The translations under genes and the position numbers were made by a program. From assembly GCA_008638375.1 (NCBI GenBank), contig CM018033.1, positions 14,239,763-14,303,762 on the forward strand: a stretch of DNA of 64,000 nt. Direction: 5' to 3'. Below, piece by piece: positions 22,097 through 36,420 of this stretch. The DNA is from Nyssa sinensis. Taxonomy: Eukaryota; Streptophyta; Magnoliopsida; Cornales; Nyssaceae. The notes beneath the pieces are model-generated. The model saw only the letters and a program-made list of their open reading frames with translations. It searched no databases and was not told the origin of the DNA. How positions within the stretch are numbered: position 1 is the first letter of the stretch; each line of letters begins with the position of its first letter.

Positions 22097-22750
22097 ATCA
22101 CTTAAGAGCTAAAAATATCAGAATTTAGCTGAAGAAAGTGCAAACTCTCGAGCTTGGGGAGAGGCTATGAATAAAACCTAGGTTTTTCAACTTTCTACCT
22201 TCCAAAACACACCCCTAACCTTGGAATCTCTCAAGGCTTCCTTCTGGGAAGTTATTCCCCACCACAAGGGCTACAATCCTATCAATTGGTTCATCTTTAA
22301 AGTGAACACAACTCCCTAGGGTTGAGAAAAATTCTTCAAGGTATGATATTTTTCTAAATAAAGACTAGAGTTAAGTTTATTGGTGCTTTTATAAGTTGGT
22401 TGTATGACTTACATGCTTACTTGATGTTAGAAAACCACCTAACATATAGTTTCTTTGAAAACATTGGCTTGATACTTTGTGTACTTGTGTATTCTTTGAG
22501 AATTTGATAAAATTGTGAACATATAACATGAATATATGTATAATTGATTGTATTATAGCCTATGTTCATGTAGACAAAGTCTTGTAGTTTGAAAGTTATG
22601 GTTTTCTTAATGTATGATGCACGATTTAAGGCACACCCCATGTGTTTGATAAAATGCCTTACAGAAATTGCATGGTAAATTAAGGCATATTGGCATATTG
22701 TGAATCTTTGTAAACATGGAGTTTATTAAGCACTTTGGTGCTATGCATTA

Positions 22751-25028
22751 TGTAGAGATCTAAAAAATGATGATAAATTTTTCTTTTTTGCCGGTAGGGT
22801 ACTATTCATGCACTATTTGCTGGTAGGGCACTATACATGCACATTTAGACATAAGTCATATTTAGAATAATATTTTGAGTATGCCACAGAAGAGAAATAT
22901 GCTTAGAATGTTAAAATACACCCCTGTAAAAATTTGAGCCTATTTGGAGACAGTTTCAGAAATTGGACTAGAAGGGCATCCGGGTGGCCCAGGTGGATCC
23001 GACCAAACCTGGCCACAGGAGAAAATTTATTTTTTTGAAAAATTTTCATTTAAAATAATTTTAAGAACTTTGTCTAAAGCCAAATATCGAATTGAGGTGT
23101 TTCAGGATGGGTTGTGGTGTAGCGGGGTCCCGGATTCATTAAGGGCACAAAGGTCATTTTACCCCTTTGCCCCTTTAGCATAAATAGAACCCTTCGTGTG
23201 AAAAAAAAAATATAGAAATGGTCTGGAGAAGAGCAGAATTCGCGTAGGGGAGAAAAAGTGAAGAGAAAACCTAGGTTTTCCAATTTTCAAGCTTCCGAAG
23301 CACACTTTTAAGCTTGGATTTTCACGAAGGTTCCTTCTAGGAAGTTGTTCCTCTCAACAAGGACTATATTTTCACTAATTAGTTCGGCTGTACAGCGAAC
23401 ACAACTTCCTCAGTTTTAGAAAAACTATTGTTGGTATGATATTTTGTTAAGTAAGGAATAGGATTAAGTTTAGGAGTGATTTATATGTTAATTGAATGAT
23501 TTATATGTTTATTTCATGTTAGGAAATCACTTAGGATATAGTTGCTTTGAAAAACCTAGAGTTAATCGTTTATGTACTTGTGTGTTCTTTGTTATTCTTT
23601 GAAAATTTGGTAAAGTGATAAACATGAACTATGACTATATGTTTAATTCATTGTATTCTAGCTTATGTTTATGTAAAGAAACTCTTATGGTTGGAAAGTG
23701 ATGATTTATTCAAGGTGTTGGTACTTTAGGCATTTTTGTAATCTTTGAGAATTTATTAAAGTGATGAACATGTAACTTATTTGTATGATTGATTCATTGT
23801 ATTTTAGCTTAGGTTCATGTAGGGAAATTCTTGTGGTTTGAGAGTTTGATTTATTCTATATATTGGTGCTTTATGTATTTTATGATTTTTGAGAAATTGT
23901 CAAGGTTGTGAATATGTAATGTGTTATATGTGAAATTGATGGAATTACATGTTAGGTTCATGTAGGCAAAGTCTTGTGATGTAAAAGTTATGGTTGCTTT
24001 AAGTACATTGCATTGTTTAAGGCATATACCATGTGTTTGATGGAATACTTCATTGAGATTGAATTATTGCATGGTGAAATCAAAGCATATTGGCATATGG
24101 TGAATAATTTAAAAACATAGCGTGGGTTAAACACTTGGTGCTATGCATTATGAGGGTGTAGATCCTGTGGTGAAAAACCCAAAATTGGCCATTGCATTAG
24201 TGCCTGATTGACCCAACAAGAGCGATCCGTGAAACCGAGACATGGGTGTGGCATGAGGTTGCATGGGTGCGTCACGCATAGTTCCATTGCATTGTATGGA
24301 TGATTTGGAAGTCATACAGATATAAATGTACACTTGCATATGCTACACCTTAATTTTGTTCCTTGCATTAGTATTATGTCATACCAGCAGTTGAGCTGAC
24401 CCATTCGTGGGATATCATATTATAGATGACGCTCCTAGTACTTGAGACTTGATAAAGTCTTGAAGGAAGGAAGCGAAGGGGACTTGAATGGACATTTGGC
24501 CTTTGGGGCACATTTTTGTATGTATGGGCATAAGCCCAAATGACTTGTATTTCAGTTTGGAAAAAAATAGTGGATTATAGGCCTTAGGCCATTTTGAAGT
24601 GTAAGGGTTCAAACCCAAATGATATGTAGAATATTTTTATTCAATGAGCATCACATGTATATATTGAGACAAATAGATGTGTATGTTGGAAACAAGAGAT
24701 GTATGCTAAATTTACATGAATTGTGGCCACCGAGTGAGGGTGGGTTGTGACATGCTTATACATATGAAGAATTGCAAAATATTAGGTGAAAAAATGCTTA
24801 GAATATAAAGGAAACCATGTCAAAATTTTTTGAAATTAAAAGAGCCATTAGGTGTGTAAAATGCCCATGAATAAGTGGGAAAAAGTGTCACAAAGTGGGG
24901 GTTAAAAGCCTTGAGGAAATAGGCCAAAACTAGAGAAATTTAGCTGCAGCTGCTATAGTAAAAATTCAGAAATAGGAAAAATCAGGTTGTAGCCATGAAT
25001 AGTAAAATTGTAGAAATTAGAAAATCTG

Positions 25029-25061
<33 letters not shown>

Positions 25062-25767
25062 CAGTACCCAGCCCTCAGTGGCCCGCAGCCGCGCCCATGC
25101 CCGCCCGCGCGCCTGCTCACCAAACTCGTGTCGCGGGCGCCCTGTGCAGGCCCTGCGCCCTACGCTGCCTTGCTTGTGCTCGTGCCATGCGCGCACATGC
25201 ATGTGCCTGCTCGCCCATGCTACCCAGCCACTTGACACCAGTGTTTGGCCACCCTTTTTAGCTATGTTTGGGCACTTTTTTGGACTATGTTTCGGCACCA
25301 TATTGGGCCATGTTTGACCAACCTTTGGGCCATGTTTGGTCACCTTTTTGGGCTATTTTTGGCAACCTTTTGGGGCCATGTTTGGCCATTTACATGGGTC
25401 ATGTTTGCCCCCCTTCCTTAGATAATTTTTGGTAGACTTCTTGACCCATCTTTGGACCATGCTTTAGGGCATTTTGGGGCCCATTTAGGCCATCATTCCA
25501 AGGCATTTTTAGGGATGATTTGGGATTTTTTTAGAGACCATTTTTGGACATTACTTGGGACTACCTTGACCATCAGTTGGGGGAGGTGTTTGACTACTAT
25601 TTGGGACTCATCTTGGGTGGGTCTAGTTAACAAACTTTCACTTCTAATTTGGGGAAAAATAGGGGAAAATGAAGAATGATCAATTAAATTCACCTTATGA
25701 CCTTTCATTTACTTTTCTTATTTTATTTCTCTCACTCCCCGGGTTTGTGAAAATTCGAGGCTTGACA
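22751..25767 (+). mobile_element. Solo LTR-B nested in LTR-B (target duplication CATTA)
   Basis: Starts TGTAGAGATCTAAAAAATG at 22751, ends GAGGCTTGACA at 25767. CATTA lies at both 22746-22750 and 25768-25772, and the host LTR reads on across the insertion (..gcatta|tgagggtgtagat..). It holds a (CT)n run at 25031-25058, a GC-rich pocket at ~25075-25230 and short repeats of 'GGCCATGTTTGG' type at ~25260-25440. Confidence 0.92.
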
Positions 25768-26993
25768 CATTATGAGGGTGTAGATTCTGTGGTGAAAAAC
25801 CCAAAATATGGCCAAAATAAGTGGTACTTGCATGCCAATGGGAGAAGACTATGAAGCGAGACATGTGTTGTGCATAGAGTTGCATGTGTGTGTCATGCAT
25901 ATTGCCATTACATTGCATTAGTGAATTGGAGGGTTTGTAGTTCACAAATGTCCACTTTGCACATGCCACAACTTACCTTTATTCTTTGTTTAGCATTATG
26001 TCATACAAGTCATCGCGCTTATCCTACATGGGATTACATTTTTTAAAGGAGATTCCCAGCACATGGGACTTGATGAAGTCTTAGAGCATGGAGGGGAAAA
26101 TAGACTTTGAAGTGTATTTGGCCTAAGGGCTATATTTTATATGTAGTGGCATAAGCCCTATGAAGTTTATTTCATATTTAAAGTTTAGACTTTGTGTAAA
26201 TTATAAACTTAATTTTATGTTGGAGTGTATAGAATTGTGTATTGAATATGAATGAGAGCATGAAGCTTTAAGTAGTTGCTTTGTTTTTGAAATATGATTA
26301 TGGATATAGAAAATATAGAATTGTGCAAATAAATGTTCCATTAGGTGTTGTTGTTGGTGTTGAAAAGGTTGAGGATGAGGAATGGGATGAGGAAAAAGGT
26401 CAATAAACAAAAAAGAGTATGGTAAAAATTTTTAAGAATAGCAACTAGGTTGAGTGGAGTGGGAGAGCACACCTAGATTTTCTAAGTAAGGAATCAAATG
26501 AATTAAGAGGAAAAAGAAAGGTAAAGAAATGAAAATAGGGGCATAGGAGGAGACTTGGGGCAAATCAGTCAAAAATTACTTAAGGTCGAAAAATGGGGAA
26601 AAAAGGTAAAATGGCCATTTTACATGTTATAGGGTCCCACACCAAGTTTGGTGATGAAATAAATTGAAATAGGTACAAAAAAAGAAAAAAATAAAGATTT
26701 TAGGCCTAGGTTGGAAATTTTGGTACTGTAGCAAAATGGCTATTGAAATTACTGTACGTTGGCTGCCAAGCCTTACTGCCACACGCCCACACGCTTGTAC
26801 CGCATGACTGCACGTGCCTAGCCCCTTTTCCCCGCACCTGCCCTACACCGTGCCCCTGCACTTGCCCGCGCACCCCTACAGCGTGGTTAGCTGCCATGCC
26901 ATGCTATGCTAGCCTTACCATGCCATACCCAACTTCCTTACCACTTGCTACCATGTTTTGCCCTACCCTTGACAGCCCTATTTTGGCCTCATG

Positions 26994-29756
26994 TGTCACG
27001 CCCCAAATTTTTTTAAACCGGGGAGTGAGTGAAATGAAATAAGAAAAGTAAATGAAAGGTCATTAAGGTGAATTCAATTAATTTTACATTCATTCCCCAT
27101 GTTTCCCCAAAATTAGAAATGAAGACTTGTTATTATATTTGATCCAAATGGTCTCTTGATGTCACTCAAACTTTTCTCCCAATTAGTATTCAAAATAAGT
27201 CTAAGACATGCTCAAGAATAGTATCCAAAATAGCCCCAAAGCGTCACTAACAATGCCTTAGAATAATTGCCCAAATGGGCCCCAATTTCCCCAAGGCATA
27301 GGCCAAGAATAAGTCCAAAAAGTTTACCAAAATTAGTCTAAGAAAGTGACCAAACATGGCCCAAAGGTTGGCCAAACATGGCCTAAAAGGGTGGCCAAAC
27401 ATGGCCCAAAAAGGGTACCCAAATATGGTCCAAAAACGGTACCCAAACATGGTTCAAAGGGGGCTATCAGGGTTAGTGCCATAGTTGCCAAGCAGCAGAC
27501 GGACAACTGCAGGCTGTGGGCCCATAGGGGGGCAGCAGCAGGAAGGCTGGGCACGCGCGGCAGGCTACAGGCGGTTGGGGCTGTTACTTTAGCGACAGAG
27601 AGCTATTTTTCTGATTTCCTGCAGAATTACTATTCATGGCCGCGACTGAATTTCTCTGTCCAATAGCCAATTTTCTCTGTTTTCCAAATTTTTCCTAACT
27701 TTTTCAAACCACTTTTCTTTAATTTTTAGCCTATTTTCCCAAGGTTTCTAAACCCTCATTTTTAACATCCTTCCCACCTATTTAAAAGGTGTTTTACACA
27801 CTTAACAAGTCTTTTAATTTTTTATAAAATTTCAACATAACCTCCTTTGTTTTTCAAGCCTTTTTCCCACCTGATATTCACAATACTTCATATGAATAAG
27901 TATGTCACAACCCACTCTCACTCGGTGGCCACAATTCATGTAAATTAAACATACATCCCTTGTTTTCAACATACATATCTAGTTGTCTCAATATATACAT
28001 ACGATGTTCATTAAATAAAGACATCTTACATATCATTTAGGTTTAAACCCTTACACTTTAAAATGGCCCAAAGCCTATAATCCACTACTTTTTCAAACTG
28101 AAATACAAGTCATTTGGGCATTATGCCTATACATACAAAAATATGCCCCAAGGGCCAAATGTCCATCCAAGTCCCCTCCTTCTTCTTCTTTCAAGAATTC
28201 CTCAAGTCTCAAGTACCGGGAACCTCATTTGTAATATGATATCCCATGAGGGGTTAGCTCAACTACTGGCATGACATAGTGCTAATGCAAGGAACAAGGT
28301 TAAGGCGTGGCATGTGCAAGTGTATATTCACAAGCTAATATCCCCTCCAATTTAATGATGTAATGCAATGATAATATGCATGACACACACATGCAAACTT
28401 TATGCCCACCCATGCCTCGCTTCAAAGTCCGCCCCGTCAGCCTGCGAGTACTGTCATTGGCCAGATTCTGGATTTTTCACCACAGGATCTACACCCTCAT
28501 AATGTATAGCACCAAGTTCTCAACCTACCAATGTTTCCAAGGATTCAAGTATGTCAAGATACTCACGCCATGTTTTCAATGATTCATGTATGTCAAGATG
28601 CATTGATTTTTCTCAATGCAAATTCTATAAGACATTTCATTAAACACATGGTCCATAACTTAAATTATGCCTCATTCATAAAGTAAAGCATAACTTCAAA
28701 TTCACAACACTTTGTCTACATGAATGTAAGTCACAATTCAATGAATTAAACAGATGATTAAGTTTCATGTTCATTATTTAAGCAATTTCTCAAAAAAAAT
28801 ACGAATACACAAACTACCAATACATGAGATAAATCATAACTTTCAAACCACAAGAGTTTCTCTTCATAAACATAAGCTAGAATGTAATAATCCAAACACA
28901 TACGCAAGGTACACCTTCATCATAGTAATAAATTATCAAGAAACTCAAAGAACACAAAAGTACCTAAACTACCAACTCTAAGTTTCCAAAGCAACTACCA
29001 CCTAAGTGATTTTCTAACATCAAGTAAACATCTAAATCACTCAACTAACATATAAAAAGGCAAAGAAACTTAAACCTATTCCTAACTTAGCAAGATATCA
29101 TACCTAGATGGGTTTTTCTCAACCCTAAGGAGTTGTGTTTGCTGTGCAACCGAACTAATTAGTGAGAATATAGTTCTTGGCGTGGGGGACAACTTTCTAG
29201 AAGGAAGTCTTGCAAGAATCCTAGCTTAGATGTGTGTTTTGGTGGCTTAAAACTTGAAAACCCTAGGTTTTCTCACCTTTTCTCTCCCATGAACGTGTTC
29301 TGCTCTTTCTCTAGCCCAAAAGTGATATTTTTACACTAAGGGGGCTGTATTTATAGTAAAGGGGCAAAAGGCAAAATGACATTTTTGCCCTTAATGAATC
29401 CGAGACCTTGTTACACTACAACCCGTCTTGAAACACCTCAATTTGATATTTTGTTTTAGAAAAATTTCTTAAAATTATTTTAAATAAAATTTTTCAAAAA
29501 ATAAATTTTCACCTGTGGCCGGGTTTGGCCGATTCTACCCGGGCCACCCGAGATGCCCTTTTGGTCCCTTTTTTGAAACTATCTCCAAATAGGCTCAAAT
29601 TTTTACAGGAGGTGTATTTTAACATTATAAGAATATTTCACTTCTATGGCATACTCAAAATATGCTTCTAAACATGACTTATAGCTAAATGATGCATATG
29701 TAGTGCCCTACTAGCAAAAATGAAAAATTTATCCTTATTTTTTTCAGATCTCTACA
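26994..29756 (-). mobile_element. Solo LTR-B nested in LTR-B, minus strand (target duplication TCATG)
   Basis: The minus strand starts TGTAGAGATCTGAAAA at 29756 and ends at 26994 (plus TGTCACGCCCC). TCATG flanks it at 26989-26993 and 29757-29761. Short repeats of 'GGCCAAACATGG' type lie at ~27350-27460 and a GC-rich pocket at ~27480-27590. TATA box on minus at 29348-29355. Confidence 0.92.
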
Positions 29757-30457
29757 TCATGCAAGGCCATGTTGGCAGTTGTCTTTGAATCCATTTTGAG
29801 GGCTATATGGGCATGCCATGACATGCCTTCCAAGGCCATTTCAAGGCCATTTACTCCCATGTTAGACACCACCTTTTGGAGCCTCCTTTTAGGCCACTTT
29901 TGGCCATTATACCATGTTAGGCACCTTGTTGGAATACATTTTAGTCATTATTCAAGGCTATGTTTGGCCACCTCCTTAGACCACTTTAGGTAGGCTTTTT
30001 GACCTAACCTTGGTCTATGCCTTAGGGCATTTTTAGCCTACTTTAGCCATCAATTTGAGCCACCTTGGGTAAACCTTTTTGGCTAGTTTTACCCATGTCT
30101 TAGGCTATTTTTGATTAACCTTCTAAGTTGTTTTTTAACAATATTAGGGCCATTTTGGGGCCATTGTTTCAAGGCGCATTAGAAACATTTCTGGCGCTAC
30201 CTTGGAGGTCATGCTTGGACATGACTTAGACTATTTTTGACCATTGGTTGGGGAGGTATTTGACTAGTATTTGGAACTTATCTTGGTGAGACTAGTTAGC
30301 ATTTTTCATTCTTAATTTTGGAAAACATGAAAAAAGTAATATGTAATCAATTAAATCCATTCAATTGTATTTTATTAATTCTTTTTAGGTCATTTTCAAT
30401 AATTTCTCTCGTTTTGGAAATTTGGGGCATGATAAAATGGATTATATTTATTGAAAT

Positions 30458-33251
30458 TGTCACGCCCAAAATATTCATAAACCCGAGGTATGAATGAGAA
30501 TGATAAAATAAAAGAATTAAATTAATATATTTATTTTTAATTGGCTTTTACTCGTTAATCTCTAAGATCATGTCTTATAATGGCTTAAAGTGTAGGCTAA
30601 ACATAGCTTAGGTGCTTTCATAACCCAACTTCAAGGTGGTGACCAAGCATAGTCCATGTGGTTGCTTAGCATAATCTAAAATGATGACAAAGCATGGTCA
30701 AGGTTGGTGGCCCAATATGGTCTGAGGAAAGGTCAAATGTTTCCCTAAGTAGTGACCAAACATGGTCTCAAAGGGTGGCCAACCATGGCCTAAAAGGGTG
30801 GCCAACCATGGCCTAAAAGGGTGGCCAAACATGGCCTAGGGATTTGCCAAACGTGGCCTAAGGTGATTGGCCAACATGGCTTAGGGGTTGGCCAAACATG
30901 GCCCAAGGCAAGTGACCAAAGCTAGTGGCAAGGGCTGTAGGGGGCTGGGCGTGTAGGGTTGTAGGCGCGTTGGCCGCAGGCGCGCAAGGAGGGTGTCAAG
31001 TGCGCAGGCACACGGCAAGCGCACGCGCAGCGTGCGGGCTAGGCAGCGCGTGTTGTGTTGTTGGGCTGCTATTGTTGCTGGTTCACTTTAGCTACAGTAT
31101 ATTTGCTGCAACCTGATTTTTTCATTTTCTAAATTTTTTTTTTCCAAAGTGCTGCCAGCTAATTTTTAACCTATTTCCTCAAGATTTTTAACCCCCACTT
31201 TTTAGCACTCTTCCTATTTACATATGGGCATTTTACACACCCAAAAACTCTTTTTAATACATAAAATTTTGACATGGTCTCCTTTGTTTTCTAAGCATTT
31301 TTCACATAATATTTTACAATAGTTTATGTACAAGTATATGCATAATCCACCCTCACTTGATGGCCACAAGTTTATAAAAATTGAACATACACCTACATTA
31401 TCAAGTGAGTTCAAGGCTCAATGCCTACTTTCCTAACTCCTTATATACCAACATTCATACTTGCATATAATCCTTACCATGACACTATGACCCTTTTTCT
31501 TACATTGTTCCCAACATATACATGTGATGCATATTAAACAAAAATACCCTATTTTTTATTTGGGTTTAAGCCCTTACATCATAAAATGGCTCAAGGCCTA
31601 TAGTCCACCATTTTCTAAATTAAGCACAAGTTATTTGGGCTTATGCCCATACATACAAAATCTAGCCCTTAGGCCAAATATACTTCAAAATCCATTTTCT
31701 CCTCCATGCTTTAAGATTTCATCAAGTCTCATGTGCCGGGAGTCTCATCTGTAATATATAATCCCATATAGGGTAAACACGACTGCTTGTATGACATAAT
31801 GCTCATATAAAGAACAAAGGTAAGGCGTGGCATGTGCAAAGTGAACATTTATAAGTTATCTGCCTTCCAATTCATCAATGCAATGCAATGGCAATATACA
31901 TGACACACACATGCAACTCTATGCCACACCTATGTCTCGCTTCACGGTCTTTCCCCGTTGGAATGCAAGTACCAATCATATGTCTTGCTTCACGGTCCGT
32001 CCCCGTTGGAATGCGAGTACCATGGCCAATTTTGGGCTTTTCAATTCAGGATCTACACCTTCATCATGCATAGCACCAAAGTACTTAACACACATCATGT
32101 TTCCAAAGATTCATATATGCCAAGATGCCTTAATTTTTCTATAAAATTTTAATGAGGCATTTATCAAACCCATGGAGTGTGCCTTAAATAATGCATCATA
32201 CATAAAGCAAACTATAAATTTTAAACCACAAAAATTTTTCTACATGAACATAGCATATAATCCAATCAATTATACATATAGTCATGTTACATGTTCACAA
32301 CCTTACCCAATTCTCAAAGATTATACAAGTATAAAAAACTCCAATACATTGAGCAAACCATCTCTTTCAAACTACAAGATTTTGTCTACATGAACATAAG
32401 TTAGAATGCAATGAATTATACATATATTCATGTTACATGTTCATCACTTCACCAAATTCTCAAAGAATACATAAGTACACAAGGTACCAACCCTAGGTTT
32501 TCAAAGTAACTATATGCTAGGTGGTTTTCTAACAACAAGTAAACATGTAAGTCATACAATCAACTTATAAAAATGCTCCTAAACTTAACTTTATTCTTTA
32601 CTTAGCAAAATATCATACCTAGAAGGATTTTTCTCAACCCTAGGGAGTTGTGTTCACTTCAACGCCAAACCAATTAGTAAGATTGTAGCCCTTGTGGTAG
32701 GGAACAACTTCCTAGAAAGAGGCCTTGAGAGATTCCAAGGCTAGAGATGAGTTTTGGAAGGTAGAAAGTTGAAAAACCTAGGTTCTCTTCATCTTTTCTC
32801 TCCATGCACGACTTGCTGTAACTTCTCCAGAATTTTTTGAAGATTTTAGATCCCAATAGTGTTATTTATACCCCGTTACACTACAACTCCTCCTGAAACG
32901 CCTCAATTCGATATTCTGCTTTAACCAAAGTTCCTAAAATTATTTTAAATGATATTTTTCAAAAAAATTTATTTTCGCTTGTTGGCGGGTGCGGCCGGGT
33001 CCACCTGAGCCACCCAGGATGCCTTTTTTGGTCCATTTTTCAAACTATCTCTGATTAGGCTCAACTTCTTACAAGAGGTGTATTTTAACATTCTAAGCAT
33101 ATTTCTCTTTTATGACATACTCAAAGTATGCTTCTAAACATGACTTATGTCTAAATGATGCATGTATAGTGCCCTACCAGTAAATAGTGCATGAATAGTG
33201 TGTCTTACCGGCAAAAATGAAAAATTTATCCTGATTTTTCAAATCTTTACA
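30458..33251 (-). mobile_element. 3' LTR (LTR-B) of a Tekay-type element, minus strand
   Basis: The minus strand starts TGTAAAGATTTG at 33251, directly after a polypurine tract, and ends at 30458 (plus TGTCACGCCC). 2794 bases. The left flank gaaat (30453-30457) is the expected target duplication, but the far end of the element is deleted so it cannot be confirmed. Imperfect 'GGTGGCCAAACATGGCCTAAAA' repeats fill ~30775-30910. Confidence 0.88.
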
Positions 33252-33268
33252 TCCTTACCCCCTTAAAT
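33252..33268 (-). promoter_or_regulatory. Polypurine tract of the Tekay-type element
   Basis: On the minus strand ATTTAAGGGGGTAAGGA, directly before the LTR start at 33251. Confidence 0.8.
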
Positions 33269-33286
33269 AAATTTTGTACCAAAATT

Positions 33287-36200
33287 TTAAAATATACCTC
33301 TATGAACAAATAACTCTAGATACTTAACGCGGACCTCAGCCTCGTGCTCCCAACTAGCCTCCTCGAATCCGTGGTGGCTCCAAAGAACCTTGACCAAAGA
33401 GATGGTCTTGCCCCATAAAACTTGGTTCCTCGAGTTAAATATCTCTACAGGCCTCTCATCATAAGAAACATGACCCTTCACTTGATGATCGACCCAATCG
33501 AGCACATGTGAATGGTCAGGCTCATAATTTCTTAACATCGATACATGAAAGACATCATGAACCCAGATAACTGTGGCGGTAGCGCCAACAGATAGGCCAC
33601 TTCGCCAACCCTCTTAAGGATCTCAAATGGCCTTATAAACCATGGCGATAGTTTCCCACTACTCCCGAATCTCCTCAATCCCCGTTTTGCGGCTACCTTG
33701 AGGAATACATGTCCCCCAACATCAAATGATAGAGGTCGTCGCTCTGTGCTATCAATAAACACTACTGAATCATTTGTATCTTCTCTGTGGTCTCACGGAT
33801 TATCTCAGGCCCCAAAGCAGCCGTCTCGTTTACCTCGGTCCAACATATTGGTGAACAACACGGCCGGCCATAAAACGCCTCAAAAGGTGCCATCTCGATA
33901 CTAGACTGATAGTTGTTGTTGTAGGCAAACTCTACTAGAGCAAGATGATCCTCCCAACTACCCCTGAAATTCATAACACACGCTCTAAACATATCTTCAA
34001 GTATCTGGATAGTACGCTCTGACTGACCATCAGTCTAAGGATGGAAAGTAGTACTAAACAGTAGTTGAGTCCCCAAGGCTATCTGAAGACTCTACCAAAA
34101 TCGTGCAATAAAACGTGGATCTTGGTCTGAAATAATGGAAACAGAATCCCATGTAGTTGTACTATCTCTCGGATATACAACCTATTGAGAACATCTGCTG
34201 AATTAGTCATTCTAATCAGTAGGAAATGTGCGAACTTCGTCAACCTGTCAATAATAACCCACACTGCATCGTGACCTCTAGGTGACCTCAAAATACCCAT
34301 CACAAAATCCATAGCAATAAACTCCCACTTCCACTCGGCCATTGGCAATGGCTCTAATAAACCCCTAAGTCTCTAGTGCTCAGCCTTAACCTGCTGACAT
34401 GTGAGACATCTCGATAAAAATTGTACAACATCTCCCTTCATCCTAGTCCACCCATATTGGTAGCGTAAATTATGGTACATCTTAGTGCCTCTTAGGTGCA
34501 CTGTTAGACGTGAATGATGGAAATCTCGAAGAACATCAGTCCTAAGAGGCTCTAGAACAAAAACTCTGCCCATATACCTCAGGCTAAGGTCAGAATGAAT
34601 TGTCCATCCCTCAAAGCCCTTGGTACTAGCAACTCATGCTTGAATCTGCTCTGCCTCTATGTCCTACAACTGTGCCTCAATAACGCTGCTCAACAGCGTA
34701 GGCTATGCACATAAACTAAATAGTGTGGCGTGTCCCTCAGACTCGACAAAGTCCAAGTCAAACTCGCTAAGGTCTCCTATCATCTCCCACTCCCTAATAG
34801 TAATGCTAGCAACAATATTCCTCGATATCCTACTAAGTGCATTTGCTACAACATTGGCCTTCCCAAGATGGTACTGAAGATCAAAGTCATAGTCCTCTAT
34901 ATACTCCATCCATCTCCTCTGCCGAAGGTTCAATTCCTTCTGCGTTAAAATGTGTCTAAGGCTCTTGTGATCTGAGAACACCTCGAACCTCTCCCCGTAT
35001 AAGTAGTGTCACCAACTCTTAAGTGCAAAGCTAATGACAGCTAACTCGAAATCATGTGTAGGATAGTTATGCTCATGATTTTTCAACTGACGAGAACCAT
35101 AAGCTACCACCCTACCCTCTTACATCAATACAAAATTGATTCTCTCTCACGACGCATCGCAATAGACTGTATAGCCAATACCTCCCTCAAGTATGATCAG
35201 AACAGGTGCTGAAGTCAGTCTCCTCTTTAGCTCCTGAAATGACTACTCATAGTCATCACTCCACTCGAATCTAATGCCCTTGCACGTTAGATGACTCATC
35301 GGCTTGGCAAGACGAGAAAATCCCTCTACAAATCGACGATAGTATCCGGTCAATCCTAAGAAAGTCCGGATCTCAAACATATTCTTTGGCGTTTCCCAAC
35401 TCATAACAAGTCAATCTTAGAAGGATCCACAAATACCCTGCTACCTGATACACCATGACCTAGAAACTGTACCTCCTAAAGCCAAAACTCACACTTCGAG
35501 AACTTATCAAACAAACAATGCTCCCTCAAAATCTGTAATACAATCCATAAGTGGAAAGTATGCTCTTCCTCAGAAGTGAATAAATCAGAATTTCATCAAC
35601 AAAGACCACGACAAACTGATCTAAATAAGGACTAAAGATGTGATGCATCAAGTCCATGAATGCCGTTGGGGCATTTGTCACACCGAATGGCATAACTACA
35701 AACTCATAATGGCCATAACGAGTGCGAAAAGCTGTCTTCGCCACAGCTTCCTCTCGTACTCTTAACTAATGATACCCCGATCGAAGATCGATCTTCGAGA
35801 AACATCTCGAACCCCTAAACTGATCAAACAAGTCCTCTATCCTCGGTAACAGTTACTTATTCTTAACAGTGACCCGGTTCAGTTTCTTATAGTCCACACA
35901 AAAAAGTAATATCACATCCTTCTTCTTCACAAATAATGTCGAAGCACCCCACGGTGAAGTACTAGGACGAATAAAACTCTAACCCTGCAAATCAGTCAAC
36001 TGCTCCTTCAGCTCCCTCAACTCAGCTGGAGCCATACGGTAAGGTGGAATGAAAATAGGCATAGTGTCTAGGGTAAGCTTTATTGTGAACTCTATCTCAC
36101 ATCTCAGTGGTAGACTAGTTAAGTCATCCAAAAAGACATCTGGAAACTCATCCACTATAGCGATAATACACTCTCTATAGTCCCACTTCTATCTGCTATC

Positions 36201-36420
36201 AAACTAGCCAACAAGTAGTTATTATCTCCCCAACTCCTTGAGTCATACAAGGGTGGCACTAAGAAATCCCCATGATCTCCTGTGAAATAAAAACAAAAAA
36301 CAAAACTATCTCCCTCAGGAGTACACACTGTCACTTTCCCCCTATAGCAGTCTATACTCGCCCGGAAAGTAAATAACCAATCTATCCCCAATTACATGTT
36401 AAAGGAAAATTTGAAATCAT
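33287..36420 (-). pseudogene. pol: Ty3/gypsy pol remnant with chromodomain (Tekay-type)
   Basis: Read on the minus strand, domains come in Ty3 order: a protease trace (GIDWL near 36380), RT at ~36100-35200 ([14 protein letters not shown] and FVDEILIYS in place of YVDD-type), RNase H at ~35000-34700 ([28 protein letters not shown]), integrase zinc-binding and core at ~34573-33762 (CLTCQQVKAEH, DRLTKFAHFL), and a C-terminal chromodomain at ~33538-33287 (VLWSHHGFEEASWEHE). That ending is characteristic of Tekay/Del chromoviruses. Many stops and frameshifts make it nonfunctional. The gag region is missing: only ~1 kb lies between protease and the PBS once the solo LTR is removed. It belongs with the LTRs at 30458-33251 and 42157-55526. 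Confidence 0.88.

Larger units (their letters stand above)
21666..30434 (+). mobile_element. LTR-B, plus strand, split by two solo LTRs of its own family
   Basis: Starts TGTAAAGATCTAAAAAATC at 21666 and ends GGGGCATGATA at ~30434 (decayed from GGGGCGTGACA). Its own sequence is 21666-22750, 25773-26993 and 29762-30434, ~2.98 kb in total, the usual LTR-B length. The flanks gcatg and aaatg match in only 3 of 5 bases, so this is probably an old solo LTR. No PBS follows the 3' end. Confidence 0.75.

Noticed and set aside
25078..25340. GC-rich pocket with open frames on both strands
   Set aside because: Part of LTR-B (counterparts at ~27480-27590, 30925-31050, 42630-42740, 61915-62000). Frames differ between copies.
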